DNA of 64,000 nucleotides from an uncultured Myxococcales bacterium. Lineage in GTDB: Bacteria > Myxococcota_A > UBA9042 > CAIXZC01. The notes beneath the pieces are model-generated. The model searched no databases. It saw only the letters and a program-made list of their open reading frames with translations, and was not told the origin of the DNA. Of this stretch, positions 1 through 8,437 are shown one piece after another. The stretch covers positions 1 to 64,000 of the forward strand of contig CAITUV010000015.1 in NCBI GenBank assembly GCA_903895725.1, in the 5' to 3' direction. A program made the translations under genes and the position numbers. The stretch's first letter is position 1; every line of letters starts with the position of its first letter.

Positions 1-58
1 CCTTTTTCATTGCCGCAAGGTCAATGACTGTCGAGAAGGCTGGTGGTGAAATCTCATA

Positions 59-2932
59 TCACATGACCAGCGGAGTGCGAAAAGCGCCACCGGGTTCGCT
101 GTCGCAGTCGTTGTCCTTTCCGTCACACACCTCGGCACTTTTGCCCGCCAGCGGGTCGCACACCTGCGTCTGCCCGCCCACGCAGTTGTCCACCGTGTGC
201 ACGCAGATCCCCAGGCCGCAAGTCGTCTGCCCCAATTCCTCGTCGGTGCTCCCGTCGCAGTCGTTGTCCTTCCCGTCACACACCTCGGCACTCTTGCCCG
301 CCAGCGGGTCGCACACCTGCACCTGCCCGCCCACGCAGTTGCCCACGGTGTGCAGACAGACTCCCACGCCGCACGTCGTCTGCCCGAGATCCTCGTCGGT
401 GGAGCCGTCGCAGTCATTGTCCTTGCCGTCGCAGGCTTCGACCCCCTTTCCCTCGTCCGGGTCGCACGTCAACACCTTGCCCCCGGAGCAGTTGTCCACC
501 GTGTGCAGGCAGACGCCCACACCGCACGTCGTCTGCCCGAGCCCGTCGTCCACCAGGTTGTTGCAGTCGTTGTCCTTCGAGTCGCAGATCTCCTGGAGGC
601 CCGGTGCGCGCTCGGCATCCATCGGGGCACAGTCCGCCACGTCGGGCGCCGAGTCGCCGTCATCATCCGGGTCACAGGCATCGCCGATTCCGTCCTTCTC
701 GAAGTCCTCCTGCCCCGGGTTCGCGCTCAGGGGGCAATTGTCGGCTTCGTCCAGAACTCCGTCGTCATCGTCGTCCGGATCGACACAGTCGGCCTGACCG
801 TCGCCGTCGAGGTCGGCCTTCCCCTCGTCCACACTGCCGTCGCAATCGTCGTCGATCCCGTTGCACGCTTCCGCTGCCCCCGGGTATCCCAGAGCATCGA
901 GCGGGAGGCAGTCGCCCGTCTTGGTCGCGGTCCATGGGGCCAATGGCTTGCACAGGCACTTCTTCTCCTGCGTGCCCCACCCGTCCCCATCCTCGTCGAG
1001 CTGGTACGCCTGGCACTTGAGCGAATCCTCTTCGTCCGCTTCCCCGTCGCAGTCGTCGTCCGTGCCGTTGCACACCTCCGTGGCCAGGTGAGATACCGCC
1101 GGAACCAGCGGTTCACAGTCGGTCTCGTCCGGGTCGAGATCATTGTCGTCGTCGCTGTCGCAGGCGTCCCCCGGCCCATCCTTGTCGAAGTCCTTCTGGT
1201 CCGCATTGGCAGCCAGCGGGCAGTTGTCCTTCAAATCGATGATCAAGTCGCCGTCGTCGTCCTCGTCACAGGCATCTCCCAGCTTGTCCTTGTCCGCGTC
1301 CTCCTGTGCCGGATTGACTACCAGGACACAATTGTCCAGCTCGTCTACGACCTCGTCGTTGTCGTCGTCCGCGTCGCACGCGTCGCCGACGAGGTCCCCG
1401 TCCGTGTCCATCTGCGCCGGGTCGAACGCATGCGGGCACACGTCCTGTCCGTCCGGGATGTAGTCGCAGTCATCCTCCCACTCGCCTGCTCCGGAAAGCC
1501 AGCAGCCGAAGTCGCAGTCATCGCCGAAGCCGTCTGCGTCGGAATCCTTCTGCGTCGGGTTGGACACCAGCGGGCAGTTGTCCACGCCGTCGAAGACGCC
1601 GTCTCCGTCATCGTCCTCGTCCACACAGTCCGCCTGGCCATCTTCGTCCGTGTCGACGTCCCCTTCGTCCGTCTCGCCATCGCAGTCATTGTCCAGCCCG
1701 TCGCATGCCTCGTCGGCAATCAGAGGTAGAGGCTCGCATGCCACCGGCTGCCCGCCGGCACAGGAGTAAACCGAGTTGGCACAGATGCCCAACCCGCACT
1801 CCACCTGCCCCAGCTCCTCGTCCACCTGGTCGTCGCAGTCGTCATCCAGCCCATTGCAGGTCTCGTCCTGTGCCCCCTCGAACGGATCGCACTCGACCGG
1901 CTTGCCCTCGGCGCACGCAGCCACGCTGTGCACGCACACGCCGAGCCCGCACTCGGTCTCGCCCAATCCGTCGTCGACCTCGCCGTCACAATCGTTGTCC
2001 AGTCCGTCGCACGTCTCCTCGACCGCCCCCTCGAGCGGGTCGCACTCGACCGGCTTGCCCTCCACGCATGCCACTATGCTGTGCACGCACACGCCAAGCC
2101 CGCACTCGACGTCTTCAAGATCCTCGTCGGTCCCGCCGTCGCAGTCGTTGTCCTGACCGTCGCACGTCTCCGCCGTCGGAGTCGGGGCATCGCAGGCCCC
2201 CAGGCCGTCGGGGCCGCAGGTGCGCTTGCCGGTGCAGATTCCCAGCTCGCTCGTGCTCTGACACTCCGTGGAGGCCCCGCTGTCTGCTCCCAGCGGAGGG
2301 CACTTGCACGCACCGTCGACGGGCATGCAGACCTTGGCGGTCTGGCCCTCCTCGACGAGGACCTCTTTGCACTCGAACCCTTCGACGCAAACCTGCACGC
2401 CCTCCTCACAAGGAAGCAGGCAGAACTTCCCGTCGTAGAGGCCCGCGACCGGCAGGCAGACGGCCCCCAGGTCCACGCCCCCTTCCCCCCACGCCGGAAT
2501 CGGATATGCGCAGTCCTTGCTCTCGTTGCATGGCAAACAGGCCACCGCTGCCGGGGGCACGCAGAATCCCGGCTCCGTCGCCCCTTCCAGCGTCACGCAG
2601 GAATAGCCGTCCGCACATCCCGTCCCGGCCGCGTCACAGCCATGGAGGCACTCCTTCCCGGTCGTGCCGAACCCGCACACGCCGCTTGCGCACTCCTCGT
2701 CGTTGCCGCACGCAACGGCCCAGGGGCCAGCGTCGACCTCGACTTCCGCCACGTCCGTCGGCAGGGGAAGCTCAGCTCCCGCATCGACCTCGACGGCATC
2801 CGTCACGGTCGGCAGGTCCATCGTTCCGTCGTTCTCGATGATCGGGCTCCCGTTGTTCGTGCTGCACGCTCCACCCGCCAGGACGATGGCCAGACACCCG
2901 GAAAGCAGCAGGAAACTCGTCGTCGTTCGCAT
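59..2932 (-). CDS. MopE/thrombospondin type-3 repeat lipoprotein
   Basis: A 957-residue predicted surface lipoprotein of unknown function, probably calcium- or metal-binding. It begins with a signal peptide ending in the lipobox LAGGAC. A Cys-rich section (about residues 70-230) follows. Next come MopE-type putative metal-binding repeats with the core ETCDGxDNDCDGxxDE (about 250-430), a block of Asp-rich TSP3 repeats of the form DxDGDGxGDxCD (about 430-760), and a second set of MopE repeats to the end. The last repeat breaks off after DGKDNDCD and is replaced by a short tail, SEPGGAFRTPLVM, so the C-terminus may have been remodelled. The start is supported by GGAG about 8 bases upstream. MopE repeats are known from secreted copper-binding proteins of methanotrophs and are common in myxobacteria. 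The family is clear; the ligand is not. Confidence 0.85.
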   Translation of the reverse strand: MRTTTSFLLLSGCLAIVLAGGACSTNNGSPIIENDGTMDLPTVTDAVEVDAGAELPLPTDVAEVEVDAGPWAVACGNDEECASGVCGFGTTGKECLHGCDAAGTGCADGYSCVTLEGATEPGFCVPPAAVACLPCNESKDCAYPIPAWGEGGVDLGAVCLPVAGLYDGKFCLLPCEEGVQVCVEGFECKEVLVEEGQTAKVCMPVDGACKCPPLGADSGASTECQSTSELGICTGKRTCGPDGLGACDAPTPTAETCDGQDNDCDGGTDEDLEDVECGLGVCVHSIVACVEGKPVECDPLEGAVEETCDGLDNDCDGEVDDGLGETECGLGVCVHSVAACAEGKPVECDPFEGAQDETCNGLDDDCDDQVDEELGQVECGLGICANSVYSCAGGQPVACEPLPLIADEACDGLDNDCDGETDEGDVDTDEDGQADCVDEDDDGDGVFDGVDNCPLVSNPTQKDSDADGFGDDCDFGCWLSGAGEWEDDCDYIPDGQDVCPHAFDPAQMDTDGDLVGDACDADDDNDEVVDELDNCVLVVNPAQEDADKDKLGDACDEDDDGDLIIDLKDNCPLAANADQKDFDKDGPGDACDSDDDNDLDPDETDCEPLVPAVSHLATEVCNGTDDDCDGEADEEDSLKCQAYQLDEDGDGWGTQEKKCLCKPLAPWTATKTGDCLPLDALGYPGAAEACNGIDDDCDGSVDEGKADLDGDGQADCVDPDDDDDGVLDEADNCPLSANPGQEDFEKDGIGDACDPDDDGDSAPDVADCAPMDAERAPGLQEICDSKDNDCNNLVDDGLGQTTCGVGVCLHTVDNCSGGKVLTCDPDEGKGVEACDGKDNDCDGSTDEDLGQTTCGVGVCLHTVGNCVGGQVQVCDPLAGKSAEVCDGKDNDCDGSTDEELGQTTCGLGICVHTVDNCVGGQTQVCDPLAGKSAEVCDGKDNDCDSEPGGAFRTPLVM
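95..560 (-). repeat. Tandem 153-bp coding repeats
   Basis: The 3' end of the MopE-like gene is built of near-identical units of 51 codons. For example, the string CCGTCACACACCTCGGCACT recurs exactly 153 bp apart (from about 120 and 273). The similarity at DNA level implies recent duplication or gene conversion within the coding sequence. Confidence 0.75.
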
Positions 2933-3181
2933 CGAAACTCTCCACGTAAGGCGGCAAATTCACAGGCAGAAGTGTGCAGCGACAGGGGCGGAATGTCAAT
3001 TCGGAGGGTTCGGGCGGCAGACCGGATCGGAGAACGTTGGAGCCCAGGCCGCCATGCGACCAAGCAGAGGCTTGTCGTCGGACTGACGGCCTGACGGGTG
3101 GGCGACAGCGTTTCCGAGGCTTGCGCAACCCGGTGCTGTGGCCGACTTCGCCGGGCCCATCTGTCTGGGGGACGAGGGCCT

Positions 3182-3200
3182 GCCGGATGGGGGTCCGGCC
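3182..3200. repeat. Left inverted end of IS-like element
   Basis: GCCGGATGGGGGTCCGGCC is itself a hairpin (CCGGA...TCCGG). It matches, as an imperfect inverted copy, the sequence at 4584-4602 on the other side of the transposase. I take it as a candidate terminal repeat. No target-site duplication was identified, so the boundary is tentative. Confidence 0.4.
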
Positions 3201-3206
3201 CGACGA

Positions 3207-4514
3207 TCAGGCCGTTGCCGCCCGCCGCTTCAGCTCGCGCAGGTCCATCAGCTCTTCAGCCTTTGCCGACTTCAGCGCATCGGCGAAGTCTTCCATGATG
3301 TCGTTCCACGGCTGCAGGCGGTTATCGGCGGACCGCAGATGCACTCCGCGGAACAGGGCGACGATGTTGAGTCCGATGCGCCGGAGCAACTGCACGACGA
3401 TCATTCCGTTCGGGTCGAGGATCCACGGGAGGTCGTCCTCGTCCATGATGGCATCCAGGGTCCAGTGCGTGCCGTTCTCGACGCCCCACCGGCGGCGAAT
3501 CACCACGATCCACTGGTCGTCAGAGAGCCTGCCGACAGGCAGGTTGGTCAGTATGTAGCGGGTGCCCACCTTGTCGGCTCCAGCAGGCCCGGCGCCGAGC
3601 ACACGGCGCTCCAGGCGGATGACTTGGCTGAGGTGCTCCCATCCGTTCCAGCCGGCCATCTCCGTCGTCCTCCAGAGCCGGTAGACGACCTCCTTGCCGC
3701 GGTAGCGTTCCTGGTACGTCGCCTCGGCTTTGACCGCCGGCAGGCGGCCCAACTGCCTTTCGGCTTCGCGGAGCAGCTCGGGCTGGAAGTCGTTGAGCAT
3801 CATCAGGTAGCCGTGGCCCGCATCGTTCACCATCGTGGCGTTGGCGAGGCTGGCAGAGCCGGCGTCGGTAGCGAACAACTCCGCCAACTCCGTCTTCCCC
3901 CAGTCGGCCAGCAGTGCGCTGAGTACCTCGGGGAACATCCCCATCTCGTTGGTCTCACGACGCACGGGGATGCAGTCCAACGTGAACGTCGCCCTGGAAC
4001 TCACCGCAGAGGCGCTGATGGTCCGCACTTCCCCCTTCTGCCAGTCGCCGTCCGGCTGCCCCTTTGTCTGGAAGAAGGGGTACTGCCCGACCCGCTCCTT
4101 CTTCACCTTCACGTACCGGTACTTCCCGTCGATGCTGATCATGCCGATGGGCACATCGGCAGCCGGAACCATCGCCTTGCTCCGGTACAGGCTCTTGGCC
4201 TGCTTGCGCAGTGCGTCCCGGTACCCGGACCAGTCGGCCATGGCCGCATAGTCCCGGGCGTTCGTGTCTGCGAGCCTGTGCGGGATGTCCAGCCTTCGCC
4301 GGAATTCCTGACACAGACGGGCAGTGAGCTTCTCCATCCGCCGGAAGCCGTTCTGCCCGGACACGGCAGCGGCCACCATGGCCATCGAGAACTGCTCGAT
4401 TCCCCAAAGCTTCTCTCCGTGTCTTCCCCGGCGCTCCTCCACGTCGCCGAAGTCCAGCCGACCGAACTCCCGCGCCAGAAACCGTGCGTGCTGCCTTCTT
4501 TCCTCTCCCGCCAT
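3207..4514 (-). CDS. ISAs1/H-repeat family transposase
   Basis: A 435-residue DDE-type transposase that would excise and insert its own element. The C-terminal signature of the ISAs1 (H-repeat-associated) family is visible: a basic RRRWGVEN segment with the catalytic Glu, then THWTLDAIMDEDD, then an NGMIVVQLLRRIGLN helix. Upstream, SIDGKYRYVK probably carries the first Asp. The N-terminal part (LxxREFGRLDFGDVEERRGRHGEK) is less typical of the family. Its length is at the long end of the family and the frame is intact, so it may be active. It lies between two hairpin-forming inverted repeats (3182-3200 and 4584-4602), which suggests a single-gene element of about 1.4 kb inserted between two lipoprotein genes. 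Confidence 0.75.
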   Translation of the reverse strand: MAGEERRQHARFLAREFGRLDFGDVEERRGRHGEKLWGIEQFSMAMVAAAVSGQNGFRRMEKLTARLCQEFRRRLDIPHRLADTNARDYAAMADWSGYRDALRKQAKSLYRSKAMVPAADVPIGMISIDGKYRYVKVKKERVGQYPFFQTKGQPDGDWQKGEVRTISASAVSSRATFTLDCIPVRRETNEMGMFPEVLSALLADWGKTELAELFATDAGSASLANATMVNDAGHGYLMMLNDFQPELLREAERQLGRLPAVKAEATYQERYRGKEVVYRLWRTTEMAGWNGWEHLSQVIRLERRVLGAGPAGADKVGTRYILTNLPVGRLSDDQWIVVIRRRWGVENGTHWTLDAIMDEDDLPWILDPNGMIVVQLLRRIGLNIVALFRGVHLRSADNRLQPWNDIMEDFADALKSAKAEELMDLRELKRRAATA

Positions 4515-4583
4515 CGGTCCTCCTGTGATACCCTGAGGGTGTCTGGGGGGCCGGCATTTGCCGACCCCGGGTTGTACACGTGG

Positions 4584-4602
4584 GGCCGGACCCTATCCGG
4601 CC
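4584..4602. repeat. Right inverted end of IS-like element
   Basis: GGCCGGACCCTATCCGGCC forms a hairpin. Its reverse complement matches 3182-3200 at all but a few positions. It lies about 70 bp upstream of the transposase start and is the candidate right terminal repeat. Confidence 0.4.
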
Positions 4603-4915
4603 CCCGTCCCCCACCCCAGGATCGCACATCGCCACGACAAACGCGATCCCCTGGTTTTCCACCCCCCACCTCGTCCACACCCGCATGAATCAAGGCGATG
4701 ACGAGTGCACCCCCGATCTTTCCCCGGGCCCGAAGCCCCCTCCGTCCGCACCAACGCCAAGAAACGCGTGTAACCGACTAGAATCATTGGGAATCAGCCG
4801 CACCACCTCGGTCGGACCCTACTCACCGTTGCGAATTTGTCGGCTGGAGATGGGCCCCTGGGGAAAGCTCCACTCCCGCATGCCTCAAGGGGCCGAGCCG
4901 CGCGGCACTCGTGGA
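4603..4915. other. Non-coding stretch beside the IS
   Basis: With the transposase upstream region this is about 400 bp without a convincing gene. Short open frames here lack ribosome sites and recognisable protein character. I see no strong promoter, RNA gene or terminator. It may contain remnants of the 3' part of the neighbouring lipoprotein gene, which looks truncated. Confidence 0.4.
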
Positions 4916-5617
4916 TCACCAATCAAGTCTGAACACCCAGTACAGCCCGTCCCCTTCCTGCCCAGAGCCTGCGGTCAGGTCCCATCCCTCCAGGTCGCAC
5001 AGGTCCCAGGTCTCCCCGTCCGCCTTCTCCGACGTGCAGGCAAGCTGCGCCAAGGCGACGGTCCTCAGGTTGCTCGAAAAGGACGCATCGTTGGCCACGA
5101 CCAGGGACGTCGCACCGCGGGACCGCGTCCGCAAGGTGGCGCTGCCGATCTCCCCCGGTCCCACGGCCTCCTTCTCGACCCCGCCGAACAACAGCTTCAC
5201 CGACGCGCCGGACACCTCGGACTCAGGAGCCTTTAGCTTGACCGGCACGTCCACCACCGTGTCCTTCCCGGGATCGAGCGTGAACGGCTCTGAAATGCCG
5301 TAGTACAGCACCCGGAGATTCGCGTTCGCGGCTTCGCGGACTTCCACGACGACGACCCGGTCCTCTCCGTTGGGCACTTCGTTCAGCGTCAGATCCTGCG
5401 GTTCTCCGGGCGTGTATTCCGCCGGCCCGGTCGAGGACAGAATCGGCCCCGGCTGCTTCACGTCCGCCCGCTCCTCCACACGCACCCAGACGTACACCTT
5501 CTCCGTGGGCGGAGGGTCCCACTCGAGCAGCAGCGACACGCTCCCGGGCGACACGCCGATACCGTTGCATCCGCAGACGAGCATTGGCCCGCAGAAGCCC
5601 ACCAGGCGCCGGAACAT
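4916..5617 (-). CDS. Hypothetical lipoprotein, possibly C-terminally truncated
   Basis: A 233-residue predicted lipoprotein with a short signal peptide ending in the lipobox LVCGC. I do not recognise a named family. The C-terminal section (SLVVANDASF ... GDGLYWVFRLDW) resembles the start of a beta-sandwich repeat seen in longer deltaproteobacterial surface proteins, where a similar motif is followed by a DAAGN-like strand. Here the protein stops at that point. The stop lies about 310 bp from the candidate IS end, so loss of the original 3' end through the insertion is plausible but unproven. A shorter natural form is also possible. Confidence 0.6.
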   Translation of the reverse strand: MFRRLVGFCGPMLVCGCNGIGVSPGSVSLLLEWDPPPTEKVYVWVRVEERADVKQPGPILSSTGPAEYTPGEPQDLTLNEVPNGEDRVVVVEVREAANANLRVLYYGISEPFTLDPGKDTVVDVPVKLKAPESEVSGASVKLLFGGVEKEAVGPGEIGSATLRTRSRGATSLVVANDASFSSNLRTVALAQLACTSEKADGETWDLCDLEGWDLTAGSGQEGDGLYWVFRLDW

Positions 5618-5703
5618 TTCATCCCTCTACTTCAGGACCTGCCCTGACAAATGCATACTACCACGTGCCGACGATGCGGTCACGCGTGCGCGCGACCGGC
5701 CGC

Positions 5704-7806
5704 TCACTTCCGAACCAGACTGAACCGGACGATCGAGAAGCTCCCTCCGAACGCGGGGAACGCCAGGTCCCGCAGCGCATCCGAGACACAGCCGGCAGCG
5801 GCCCCGACCGCAGGCTGGACCTTGCGGCTCGACACCCTGCCGTCCGACTGGACCATGAGGGTGATCTTCAGGCCGGCCTCGGGCCACTCCGCCTTTCCCG
5901 AACATCCACGCAGACTGCCCGACAGGTGCCCCAGCGCCTTCTCCGCTTCATCCTGCGACAGGCTGCCCGTCACGTTGACTCCTGTCAGCGAAACAGAGCC
6001 GGCAGATTTCTTCACAGCGCCTTTCCCGTCGCTTCCTGAGCCCTTGTTGACCGCTGCAGTGCCGCCCCCCTCGGCCTTCCCCTTCTCTTTCCCCTCCCCC
6101 TTCCCCTCTGCCTTGTCTGTCCCGGGAGGGCTCCGCCTCCCGGTCTGCACGTCGGCATCGGCGGCCGCTATCTCGTTCGGCTGGATCACCGCACCCGACG
6201 TATCGACGACCGCAACGGTCACAGCGGCAGCTCCTCCCGGCACCTCGGCATCGTCCCCAGTCGACCCGATGCCGTCTCCCGTCACCTCGACCAAGTCCCT
6301 CCTCACCGCGTCGGATTCGCCGGTCGCCGGGGCTGCAGGGGCTGCAACGCTCTTCCTCTCCTCGGGTGGCGACGAGCCAGGAGCAGGTGGAGCGGGGAGC
6401 ATCGCTTCGTGGACATCGGACACGGTTCCTGCCCCGGCAGGCTCTCGCTCAGGAGATCCCGGCACCCGGCTGGCCCTTTGGTCCTGGGCGGCAATGGGCA
6501 AACGGTTGTCTGCCTCCTCCTGCTTCGATTCGGCCCCATGCTTGACCAAGAGCGCCAAGGTGATGACAGCCGCCAGCAGGATGCCTGCCACGACACTTGC
6601 CACTGCCAGCCACCGGCCTGCAGCCGCCCGCTTGCGGGTCTCACCGGAGGCGGGCGCGGTGCTGCGGCCCGAGGTACCGGTCTCGTCGTCCGTGTCGTCC
6701 GCCCCAGCCACCGTGGTTGCCTCCTTCCTCTCGCCCCGCGGCTCGGGCACGGTTTCACTCGCCGTGTCGACAAGCGTTTCGCAATGCGATATTCCGAACT
6801 GGTCCTCGGTTCCCGGCCGCCGCCCAACCGCGCCCGCTCCGACCCCATCAAGCCCGGCAACGAGCGTTGCCTTCACGCTCTGACACTCCTCCCGCAGCTC
6901 CCGGCACGATCGGAACCTGCCCTCGGCCTTCTTGGCCACGCACCTCTGGATGATCTCGTCGAGCTCGGGCGGGAGCTCCAACTCGGGACAAAGAGAGCGC
7001 ACCATGGGCACAGGGTCGTTGAGGTGGCGGATGAGAATCGCCGCGGCCGAGGCCTCCCTGAACGGCCGCTGCCCCGTGACCAGCTCGAAGAGTATGAGCC
7101 CCAACGAGTAGATGTCGGTCCGAGCATCCAGCGGCTCGCCCATCACCTGCTCCGGCGACATGTAGGAAGGGGTCCCGCAGGTCGCACCTTCCTGAGTCAC
7201 GAGCGAGGCTCCCTCCCCCAGCACCTTGGCGATGCCGAAGTCGACGACCTTCACGAACAGAGGCCCGTCCGGCCGCTCCTCGATCATCATGTTGGCAGGC
7301 TTGAGGTCCCGGTGAACGATGCCCCTGGCGTGCGCCTCCTCGAGCGAAAGGCAGGCTTGCGCCACGACTTCCAGCGCCTCGATGACCGACAATCTGCCCC
7401 GCTCCTCCAGGACGTGGCCCAGCTCCTTTCCCGACAGCATCTCCATCGCGATGAACAGGCTGCCGTCCCCGGTTTCCCCGAAGTCATACAGGGTGACCGT
7501 GTGCGGACTTCTCAGCTGCGCAGCCGCAGTTGCCTCACGGATGAACCGCTGCACGTGCTGCTTGCTGCCCGCGATGTGAGGCAGGAGCACCTTGACCGCG
7601 ACGAAACGCCGCATGGACCGCTGGTAGGCCTTGTACACGGCCCCCATGGCCCCGCGGCCGAGAAGACCGGTCAGAATGAACCGTCCCTCGAGGGCCTCTC
7701 CGAGAGCAGGATCGTTCCCCTCGAGCGGCAGCAACGCCGCCCCGTCCTCGGGACATCGCCCAACCGCATCGGCGTGCTTCCTGAGACAGTTGGGGCAGAC
7801 CTTCAT
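5704..7806 (-). CDS. Transmembrane Ser/Thr protein kinase with AgmX-like C-terminus
   Basis: A 700-residue eukaryotic-type kinase that phosphorylates proteins in the cytoplasm. An N-terminal zinc-ribbon-like motif (CPNC...CPEDG, residues 4-22) precedes the kinase domain. The domain has the glycine loop GRGAMGAVYKA (50-60), Lys72, HRDLKPAN (165-172), DFG (189-191) and GTPSYMSPEQ. One membrane segment (about 399-421) leads to a low-complexity Pro/Ala/Lys-rich region. The terminal 70 residues carry the two-Cys, TonB/AgmX-type pattern (LRGCSG ... AAGCVSDAL), which would be periplasmic. I chose the ATG at 7806 because it overlaps the tlpA-like stop (ATGA) and begins the zinc ribbon. An upstream in-frame start would add a 29-residue Arg-rich, non-conserved tail. 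The substrate is unknown. Confidence 0.88.
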   Translation of the reverse strand: MKVCPNCLRKHADAVGRCPEDGAALLPLEGNDPALGEALEGRFILTGLLGRGAMGAVYKAYQRSMRRFVAVKVLLPHIAGSKQHVQRFIREATAAAQLRSPHTVTLYDFGETGDGSLFIAMEMLSGKELGHVLEERGRLSVIEALEVVAQACLSLEEAHARGIVHRDLKPANMMIEERPDGPLFVKVVDFGIAKVLGEGASLVTQEGATCGTPSYMSPEQVMGEPLDARTDIYSLGLILFELVTGQRPFREASAAAILIRHLNDPVPMVRSLCPELELPPELDEIIQRCVAKKAEGRFRSCRELREECQSVKATLVAGLDGVGAGAVGRRPGTEDQFGISHCETLVDTASETVPEPRGERKEATTVAGADDTDDETGTSGRSTAPASGETRKRAAAGRWLAVASVVAGILLAAVITLALLVKHGAESKQEEADNRLPIAAQDQRASRVPGSPEREPAGAGTVSDVHEAMLPAPPAPGSSPPEERKSVAAPAAPATGESDAVRRDLVEVTGDGIGSTGDDAEVPGGAAAVTVAVVDTSGAVIQPNEIAAADADVQTGRRSPPGTDKAEGKGEGKEKGKAEGGGTAAVNKGSGSDGKGAVKKSAGSVSLTGVNVTGSLSQDEAEKALGHLSGSLRGCSGKAEWPEAGLKITLMVQSDGRVSSRKVQPAVGAAAGCVSDALRDLAFPAFGGSFSIVRFSLVRK

Positions 7807-8423
7807 TGCCCCTCCCCTGTGGGCACAAGCAGAGGCCCGACGGCAGCATCGAGCGCCTCTAGGGTGCCGCTCTCGTAGCCCGTCTTCACCCAAACCACGG
7901 TGCCCGTCCCGTCCACGACCAGCAGGTAGGGCAGCTCCCCGACCTTGTACCGCCGGGCAAGCAGGTTGAAGCGGTCGGACATCACCGGAAACTTCAGCTT
8001 CTTCTCGACCGCCAGAGCGCGCACGGCCTCGACTTCTTCAGTCTCCTGATCGATGTCGATGCCCAGCAGCTCGACGCCCTGCCCCTGGTGTGCGAGGAAC
8101 CACGCATCAAGATCCGGCAGCTCCTTCATGCATGGCTTGCAGTGCAGCGACAGGAACGAAATGATGATGGCACGGGCAGGCTGGCGCGCGTCGGCGCCGA
8201 AATGACTCTTCGTCGAGTACATCTGGACCCCGCATTCGTCCGGATTGAGCGTCTTCAACGCGAAGTGCGGAGCCTTGTCTCCGGCGACCAGCGTGGCGGG
8301 CGGCGCAATCGGCGGCGGCGCGTCTTCCCCAACCGCTACACCAGAGAAGAGCAGCGTGGCTCCAACCGCGAGAGCCACCGCCGCAACGAGACACGCACGC
8401 AGTTCCCGCACCAGGACAATCAT
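7803..8423 (-). CDS. TlpA-like secreted thioredoxin-fold protein
   Basis: A 206-residue protein with an N-terminal signal or anchor helix (about residues 10-32) and a TlpA/AhpC-TSA-like thioredoxin fold. The redox motif is CKPC, inside SFLSLHCKPCMKELPDL. The cis-proline loop is visible as ELPYLLVVD. Members of this family act in the periplasm as thiol-disulfide reductases, often in cytochrome c maturation or in reduction of a specific partner. The gene follows the transglutaminase-like gene by 14 bp and overlaps the downstream kinase by ATGA, so the three are almost certainly translated together. The physiological partner cannot be read from the sequence. Confidence 0.85.
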   Translation of the reverse strand: MIVLVRELRACLVAAVALAVGATLLFSGVAVGEDAPPPIAPPATLVAGDKAPHFALKTLNPDECGVQMYSTKSHFGADARQPARAIIISFLSLHCKPCMKELPDLDAWFLAHQGQGVELLGIDIDQETEEVEAVRALAVEKKLKFPVMSDRFNLLARRYKVGELPYLLVVDGTGTVVWVKTGYESGTLEALDAAVGPLLVPTGEGQ

Positions 8424-8437
8424 GGCGCCCTTCCTTC

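Noticed and set aside
7807..7893. A longer N-terminus for the first Ser/Thr kinase
   Set aside because: The added residues are Arg/Cys-rich, overlap the tlpA-like gene and lack conservation-like features; the ATGA start begins the zinc ribbon.
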